Position numbers and translations under genes: made by a program. Source: Pseudomonadota bacterium (GTDB taxonomy: Bacteria; Pseudomonadota; Gammaproteobacteria; Steroidobacterales; Steroidobacteraceae). Taken from it: DNA of 21,704 nucleotides. This document shows, piece after piece, positions 17,333 through 21,704 of this stretch. Where the stretch lies: contig JAEZCN010000106.1 in NCBI GenBank assembly GCA_023433515.1, positions 1-21,704 of the forward strand, written 5' to 3'. The first letter of the stretch is position 1, and each line of letters begins with the position of its first letter. The notes beneath the pieces were generated by a model. It saw nothing but the letters and a program-made list of their open reading frames with translations. It did no database searches and was not told the origin of the DNA.

Positions 17333-17377
17333 CTCTCAACCCCAACACTTCTGGCCATGGCGGCCACGTGTTGCAGT

Positions 17378-17393
17378 TGCAATTGCCGTGCCC
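17378..17393 (-). promoter_or_regulatory. Sigma-54 (RpoN) promoter of the fleR-like gene
   Basis: On the minus strand it reads GGGCACG-GCAA-TTGCA, matching TGGCACG-N4-TTGCW at all but the first base, with correct spacing. The predicted start is near 17367, leaving a 35-nt leader. It probably drives the fleR-like gene and, by read-through, fliE to fliK. Confidence 0.88.
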
Positions 17394-17404
17394 GGCCGTT
17401 TCGC

Positions 17405-17418
17405 GTGATGCCGTTCAC
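17405..17418. promoter_or_regulatory. GTGA-N6-TCAC dyad centred at about -44 of the fleR-like promoter
   Basis: GTGA-TGCCGT-TCAC, followed by A as in CRP family sites, 11 bp upstream of the -24 element. It has the same motif and almost the same position as the fliL promoter site (9747-9760). It overlaps a second short dyad, CGTTC-acac-GAACG (17412-17425). The binding protein is unknown; a CRP/Vfr/Clp-type regulator is inferred. Confidence 0.55.
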
Positions 17419-17423
17419 ACGAA

Positions 17424-17439
17424 CGTCGGTTTTCCGACG
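17424..17439. promoter_or_regulatory. Candidate FleQ-type enhancer box upstream of the fleR-like gene
   Basis: CGTCGG-TTTT-CCGACG, a perfect 16-bp dyad centred about 65 bp before the predicted start. It shares 14 of 16 bases with the dyad upstream of fliL. Its GTC-N8-GAC frame has the length of the Pseudomonas FleQ box. As RNA it would also form a 6-bp hairpin, so a role in ending fleQ transcripts is an alternative, though no T-run follows on the minus strand. Confidence 0.5.
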
Positions 17440-17442
17440 GGG

Positions 17443-17630
17443 GTGGGGACAGTGGTGCCGGTGTAAAAAGTGGGGATTAGTTAGGGAGCCGGTCGCCGTC
17501 TGCGCGGCCAAGGGTTATCCCTATCTTGAACATTCACGGACGACGGCGCTTCGCGGGCGTTTCCTTCGTGGCGCGTGCGCCTGGAAAGATGTCGCTCTCC
17601 CCACTTTTTACACCGGCACCACTATCCCCA

Positions 17631-17632
<2 letters not shown>
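17443..17632. repeat. 190-bp inverted-repeat element between fleQ and the fleR-like gene
   Basis: The arms 17443-17476 and 17599-17632 are inverted copies, 33 of 34 bases matching (one C/T difference near the outer end). Each contains GGTGCCGGTGTAAAAAGTGG. They enclose 122 bp with no convincing reading frame. The right arm touches the last two bases of the fleQ stop codon, so fleQ ends right at the element. No target-site duplication is visible. It looks like a non-autonomous mobile element, perhaps of the REP/RAYT-associated sort where GTGGGGACAG-like ends occur; that affiliation is from memory and uncertain. Together with the promoter it fills the 298-bp gene-free gap 17333-17630. Confidence 0.8.
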
Positions 17633-18788
<1,156 letters not shown>

Positions 18789-18849
18789 GACCTCTCCTCT
18801 CTCGCGACTATCTTCACTGCATTCGCCCGGGGAAAGCGTGACGTGCAAT

Positions 18850-18892
18850 GCAACTTTGCCGCGAGCGCGGAGAGTACACCTAACAAAGTTGC
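18850..18892 (-). promoter_or_regulatory. Possible structured leader or operator upstream of fleQ
   Basis: Perfect 9-bp arms GCAACTTTG (18892-18884) and CAAAGTTGC (18858-18850) enclose a second stem CCGCG/CGCGG (18870-18866 with 18863-18859). The inner stem stacks directly on the 3' arm and leaves a 13-nt bulge on the 5' side. It lies 62 nt before the GTG start. It could be an RNA leader structure or a protein-binding dyad. No clear sigma-70 or sigma-54 promoter was found in this gap. Confidence 0.4.
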
Positions 18893-18904
18893 GTACGGGA
18901 AATT

Positions 18905-18921
18905 CTGACGCGCGTTGTCAG
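18905..18921. promoter_or_regulatory. CTGAC-N7-GTCAG dyad upstream of fleQ
   Basis: A perfect 5-bp inverted repeat about 125 bp before the fleQ start. It is a possible operator for autoregulation or for another repressor of fleQ. The half-sites contain TGAC/GTCA, as in FleQ boxes, but in everted order. Confidence 0.3.
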
Positions 18922-18947
18922 GGAGAAACCCTTAGTGAATATTCCGC

Positions 18948-18963
18948 GATCCGCGCGCGGATC
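18948..18963. terminator. Perfect GATCCGCG palindrome at the end of the PilZ-like gene
   Basis: A 16-bp perfect palindrome, GATCCGCG-CGCGGATC, overlaps the stop codon of the PilZ-like gene. It could mark the 3' end of the fliS unit. No T-run follows, so a factor-independent terminator is doubtful. Confidence 0.25.
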
Positions 18964-19525
18964 AGCCGCGATGCTGGCGCTGACCGGCAATCTTTCGCCG
19001 GTGGCGGCGAAACACGAGCTTCTCGATGTGATCCGCGACCGTTTCGCCGAGCGCGAGGAAACGCACGCGCGTCTCGCCCGGATCCGCGCCGAGCACGACT
19101 TCGGCGGGCAGGTTCAGTGGCTGCACGACGAGATCGCGCAGCGTGATCTCGAGGATGCCGCGCGCGCCGATCTCGAGTTTCTCGGCGCCCTTCCACTTGG
19201 CGCCCATCGCGTTGAAGCGGATCGGCACCGGCCCCACGCGCGGCTGGCTCGCGGCCAGCAGCTGGCCCGCGAGATCGAGCAGCAGGTTGAGCTTGAAGTC
19301 GAGCCGCATGATGTCGGCCGAGTGCGGGTGTTCGTCGTCCGATTTTTCGGTGCTGCCGTGTTCCTCGAGCGCATCGCAGGCCTGCAACACGCGCAGGTTG
19401 CGCTCGGCGAGATGCTGGGCGGTGATGTCGTTGACCGGCTCGTCCTGGGGACACCAGCGCACCGGGAGCAGGTCCTCGTAGGCCAGCTTCTCGAACATCA
19501 CGATCGTATCGCGGCCTTCGTACAT
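18962..19525 (-). CDS. Atypical PilZ-domain protein next to fleQ
   Basis: 187 residues. The N-terminal part (FEKLAYEDLLPVRW at about 11-24) and the block ADIMRLDFKLNLLLDLAGQLL (70-90) resemble a class of PilZ proteins found in gammaproteobacterial motility clusters. The beta-barrel part has PIRFNAMGAKW (101-111), in the place of the usual (D/N)xSxxG, then RFLALGETVADHIEKLVFRRHRRK near the end. No clear RxxxR motif precedes it, so cyclic-di-GMP binding is doubtful. The ATG at 19525 lies 10 bp after the FliT-like stop; codon 10 (ATG 19498) is an alternative start, and neither has a strong ribosome site. Context suggests a role linked to FleQ or the late genes. The exact function is unknown. Confidence 0.75.
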   Translation of the reverse strand: MYEGRDTIVMFEKLAYEDLLPVRWCPQDEPVNDITAQHLAERNLRVLQACDALEEHGSTEKSDDEHPHSADIMRLDFKLNLLLDLAGQLLAASQPRVGPVPIRFNAMGAKWKGAEKLEIGARGILEITLRDLVVQPLNLPAEVVLGADPGETRVRFLALGETVADHIEKLVFRRHRRKIAGQRQHRG

Positions 19526-19535
19526 GGACGTGATC

Positions 19536-19892
19536 TTACTGGCGCCGATGCGCCGTGCCCATCATCGCGCCCATCATCCGGAAGATGGCCGCATCCGACT
19601 CCTGCGATGCCTGCTCGAGCGCGCGCAGGCAGCCACGGCCTTCGGCGTCGAGCGCCAGGCGGCTCAAGCCCGCGAGCAACTCGCGGCGTTCGCGCAGCAC
19701 TTCATCGACCCGCACCCAGCGCTGATCGAGCAGGTGCCGGGCGAGCTCGTGTGTGCAGGCCAGCACGGCGGAAGCGATCCGGCGCCACTCAGCCGACGCG
19801 CCGACCGTCCGGTCACGGACGACGGGCGCGTGAGAACCACGCACGACCGTGAGACGCGGCTTCCCGCGCGCGACGAGACCGGGATGACTCAT
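19536..19892 (-). CDS. Small FliT-like protein, probable flagellar chaperone
   Basis: 118 residues from ATG 19892, which overlaps the fliS stop by 4 bp (ATGA); an upstream reading from 20027 would run inside fliS. The first 34 residues are basic and low in structure. The rest is a helical hairpin, ACTHELARHLLDQRWVRVDEV then LRERRELLAGLSRL, with the W and R..LL spacing seen in FliT proteins. FliT in enterics chaperones the FliD cap, and position directly after fliS fits. The sequence is too short and diverged for certainty; it may be only a hypothetical protein of the FliT class. Confidence 0.7.
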   Translation of the reverse strand: MSHPGLVARGKPRLTVVRGSHAPVVRDRTVGASAEWRRIASAVLACTHELARHLLDQRWVRVDEVLRERRELLAGLSRLALDAEGRGCLRALEQASQESDAAIFRMMGAMMGTAHRRQ

Positions 19893-20308
19893 GGATGTCC
19901 CGCCACCTGCGCGCGGCCCTGCGGGGAGATCTGCAACCACGCCGAACGCACTTCGTTCAGCAGCCGGCTGACTTCGTCCAGCGCTTCCGGCTTGTTCGAG
20001 ACATTCGCCTGCATGAGGCGCGTGCACATGTATTCGTAGAGCGCGTCGAGGTTGGCCGAGATCGTGCCGCCGGCCTTCATGTTCAAGCTGTTGCGCAGCT
20101 CGTCGATGATCGCGACCGCACGATGCAGCAGCTGCGCCGTTTCGGCGCCGCCGCCGTGCGTCATCAGGCCGCGCGCCTGCGCGACGCGCTCGAGCGCGCC
20201 GTCCATGAGCATGACGATGAGACGGTGCGGGTCCGCGGCCTCCATGCCCGAATGCACAGACGTGCTGCGGTATGCGGCAAGTTTCGCGGAATTCGGGGGA
20301 TAGGCCAT
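19889..20308 (-). CDS. fliS: FliS, flagellin export chaperone
   Basis: Cytosolic chaperone that holds flagellin for export, 139 residues. It has the family start AYRSTSVHSGMEAADPHRLIVMLMDGALE (DPHRLI at 26-31), then LHRAVAIIDELRNSLNMKAGGTISANLDALYEYMCTRLMQAN. The ATG at 20308 has GGAG about 8 nt upstream. A sigma-28 promoter match lies directly before it. It is slightly longer at the C-terminus than enteric FliS. Confidence 0.97.
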   Translation of the reverse strand: MAYPPNSAKLAAYRSTSVHSGMEAADPHRLIVMLMDGALERVAQARGLMTHGGGAETAQLLHRAVAIIDELRNSLNMKAGGTISANLDALYEYMCTRLMQANVSNKPEALDEVSRLLNEVRSAWLQISPQGRAQVAGHP

Positions 20309-20336
20309 GACATCTGCTCCAAACTACTCATGGAGC

Positions 20337-20363
20337 TTAACGGCCCGAAAGGCGCGGACTTGA
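20337..20363 (-). promoter_or_regulatory. Sigma-28 (FliA) promoter before fliS
   Basis: On the minus strand it reads TCAAGTCC-N11-GCCGTTAA against TAAAGTTT-N11-GCCGATAA: 7 of 8 in the -10, 5 of 8 in the -35, with exact 11-bp spacing. The predicted start is near 20328, about 20 nt before the fliS ATG. It would let FliA drive fliS, the FliT-like gene and the PilZ gene apart from fliD. Confidence 0.75.
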
Positions 20364-20373
20364 GAGTCGGCGT

Positions 20374-20389
20374 GGCCTTCGGGAAGGCC
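20374..20389. terminator. Hairpin after the FlgN-like gene
   Basis: GGCCTT-4 nt-AAGGCC, a 6-bp stem 22 bp beyond the FlgN-like stop and just upstream of the fliS promoter. No T-run follows it on the minus strand, so at best a weak end for the fliD transcript. Confidence 0.3.
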
Positions 20390-20410
20390 CGAAAACCCGG
20401 CCGCGCCGTC

Positions 20411-20869
20411 TCAGGCGCGTTCGGTGAGCAGGCGGCCGTTGCCGCGGGTGTCGCCGCTGCCGGGGCCGTAGGCGCGGGTTTCGTCGACTCGTTGCAGCCT
20501 GGCGCCGACCAACCTGCCGTTGCGGTCGTTCTGTTCGCGGCAGCGGCGGGTGCGGTCACGGTATTCCTGCACCACCGGCCGAAGCAGCCCGGAGGGGTCG
20601 CACCAGGTGAGCAGGCCAGGCAACCCGGCCGCATCGCCGTCGCGTCCGGTGGCGCGGACCAGCGCGAGTCTCGCGTCCTCGATGCGCAGGATGTGGCCGA
20701 CGCACTGCTGACGCGCCGCGGCCGCTTCGTCGAGGCCTTCCATGTCGCGGGCCTCGAGCAGTGCGTGTTCGCGCACCAGCAGGCTTTCGAGCGTGGCGAG
20801 CTGGGCGTTCTCCTCGGCCATCAGGCTGGCGAGCAGTTCGCGGCAATGAATGGGGTCGCGGGAAGTCAT
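20411..20869 (-). CDS. FlgN-like hook-associated protein chaperone
   Basis: 152 residues with the FlgN family layout. The N-terminal helix is LLASLMAEENAQLATLESLL, followed by REHALLEARDMEGLDEA, where FlgN typically has E..AL..RD...L. The mid part has LTWCDPSGLLRPVVQEYRD, then CREQNDRNGRLV (110-121), the family N..NG signature, and a YGPGS...GNGR tail. FlgN binds FlgK and FlgL before export. The ATG at 20869 has AGGA only 3 nt upstream, which is short. It lies 37 bp after fliD and 102 bp before fliS, an unusual place because flgN usually sits with flgM. A fliD-linked chaperone of the FliT/FlgN superclass is the alternative. Confidence 0.72.
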   Translation of the reverse strand: MTSRDPIHCRELLASLMAEENAQLATLESLLVREHALLEARDMEGLDEAAAARQQCVGHILRIEDARLALVRATGRDGDAAGLPGLLTWCDPSGLLRPVVQEYRDRTRRCREQNDRNGRLVGARLQRVDETRAYGPGSGDTRGNGRLLTERA

Positions 20870-20906
20870 GAGTCCTGACTACGTTCCGTGGTGCGCCACG
20901 GCCCGA

Positions 20907-21704
20907 TCATCGGTCCTGCTTGTCCCGGGCCAGCCAGCTGTCGAGCGAGTTGGCGGTGGTGTTCAACTGCGCCAGCAGTGTGTCGAGCGCGTTGAACTGC
21001 TTGAAGTAGCGTTGCTCGACGACCTTCATGCGTGCATTCAGCACGTCCTGCTGATCCTTGAGCTCGACGAGCGAATCGGTGATGTTGCTGCTGCGGACCG
21101 TCAGCTCGCCGGTCGACGAGGTCTTCGTCGCCATGAAGTCGGCGAGCCTGACCGCCACGCCGTTTTCCGACGTGAAGATGTCGCTGACCGCGCCAGGGTT
21201 GGCGTCCAGCGCCGCCTGGAACCGGAAGCCGTCGAGCTTCAGTCTGCCATCGGCCTGCGTGGTGATTCCGAGACTCGCAAGCGTCGTGTAGTTGCCGCTC
21301 ACGCCGGACACCGGCGAGGAAATCATGTTGCGCACCTGCGTCTCGATGTTTCGCAACATCGCATCGCCGAGCAGCGCGCCGCCCACTTCGGTGACGGCAT
21401 CATACCGGGTCAGCGACTTGATGGTGCCCGCCAGCGAGTTGTAGGCATCCACGAATTTCTTCGCCGCGTCCTGGATCGCCGCATCGTCACGATCGACGGC
21501 CAGCGAAACGGTGCTGCCCTCCGCGGTCGGAGCCTTCAGCGTCAGCGTCACGCCCTCGATGGCGTTGCTGACCGTGTTCGAACCGCTGTGAATTTCGTAG
21601 CCCGACACGAACAGGATGGCGTCCTGCGCAGGACTGCGCAGCTCCATGTTGGTCGTGCCGCTTCCGTCCGGATCGTAGACGAGGCTCGAAAGCCCACCGT
21701 CGCC
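20907..21704 (-). CDS. fliD: FliD, filament cap protein, C-terminal part (runs off the right edge)
   Basis: Hook-associated protein 2, which caps the filament and folds incoming flagellin. The last 265 codons are visible; the frame is open to the window edge, so an ATG at 21647 is internal. Diagnostic blocks are AQDAILFVSGYEIHSGSNTV, then AIEGVTLTLKAPTAEGSTV, FVDAYNSLAGTIKSLTRYD, GALLGDAMLRNIETQVRNM and LASLGITTQADGRLKLD. The C-terminal coiled coil DSLVELKDQQDVLNARMKVVEQRY ends with FNALDTLLAQLNTTANSLDSWL. It is followed by the FlgN-like, FliS and FliT-like chaperone genes. Confidence 0.95.
   Translation of the reverse strand, partial: GDGGLSSLVYDPDGSGTTNMELRSPAQDAILFVSGYEIHSGSNTVSNAIEGVTLTLKAPTAEGSTVSLAVDRDDAAIQDAAKKFVDAYNSLAGTIKSLTRYDAVTEVGGALLGDAMLRNIETQVRNMISSPVSGVSGNYTTLASLGITTQADGRLKLDGFRFQAALDANPGAVSDIFTSENGVAVRLADFMATKTSSTGELTVRSSNITDSLVELKDQQDVLNARMKVVEQRYFKQFNALDTLLAQLNTTANSLDSWLARDKQDR

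Noticed and set aside
17477..17598. Transposase gene or remnant inside the inverted-repeat element
   Set aside because: Only 122 bp, no frame with recognisable transposase motifs on either strand.
18789..18848. Extended FleQ start at TTG 18848
   Set aside because: No ribosome site upstream, whereas GTG 18788 has AGGAG at good spacing; the extension adds no recognisable domain.
18893..18921. Sigma-70 promoter for fleQ using CTGACA as the -35
   Set aside because: At 17 or 18 bp spacing the -10 positions read CCGTAC or similar, which do not resemble TATAAT.

Overview
This window is a nearly complete, strictly minus-strand flagellar gene cluster from a high-GC gammaproteobacterium. FlhF, a FleN-type FlhG and FleQ/FleR-type sigma-54 activators lying beside fliE point to a polar flagellum of the Pseudomonas/Xanthomonas kind. 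I cannot name the genus. Low-GC lineages, peritrichous enterics (no flhDC here) and Gram-positives are excluded by gene content. Every convincing gene is read right to left, so the 5' end of each transcript is at the higher coordinate. No tRNA, rRNA, CRISPR array or intact insertion sequence was seen.

Reading in the direction of transcription, the right part (21704 to about 18960) holds the 3' part of fliD (filament cap), a FlgN-like chaperone gene, fliS, a small FliT-like gene and an atypical PilZ-domain gene. A good sigma-28 promoter match lies directly before fliS, so the filament chaperones look like late genes under FliA. The middle part (18960 to 16350) holds two sigma-54 activator genes, fleQ and a fleR-like gene. 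Both encode only AAA+ and HTH parts: neither frame has room for an N-terminal receiver domain, and no fleS sensor kinase gene lies between them. Where fleS sits in Pseudomonas there is instead a 190-bp element with 34-bp inverted-repeat ends (33/34 matching).

The left part is the export/basal-body block: fliE-fliF-fliG-fliH-fliI-fliJ-fliK (MS ring, rotor, export ATPase complex, hook-length control), then fliL-fliM-fliN-fliO-fliP-fliQ-fliR-flhB-flhA-flhF-flhG and the start of fliA, which runs off the left edge. Genes are packed with 4-17 bp overlaps or gaps of at most 57 bp. The only real gaps are before fliL (177 bp), before the fleR-like gene (298 bp), before fleQ (173 bp) and before fliS (102 bp).

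The most interesting signal is regulatory. Strong sigma-54 promoters precede fliL and the fleR-like gene. Both carry the same upstream architecture: a GTGA-N6-TCAC dyad centred about 44 bp before the predicted start, and a CGTC-type 16-bp dyad with a TTTT/AAAA centre, 14/16 identical between the two, centred near -65 and -76 (about one helical turn apart). A plausible model is FleQ, then the fleR-like gene with fliE-fliK plus fliL-fliA via RpoN, then fliS and late genes via FliA, in a version that lost phosphorelay input at the FleR step. This model is inference from sequence and family knowledge; nothing here was tested.
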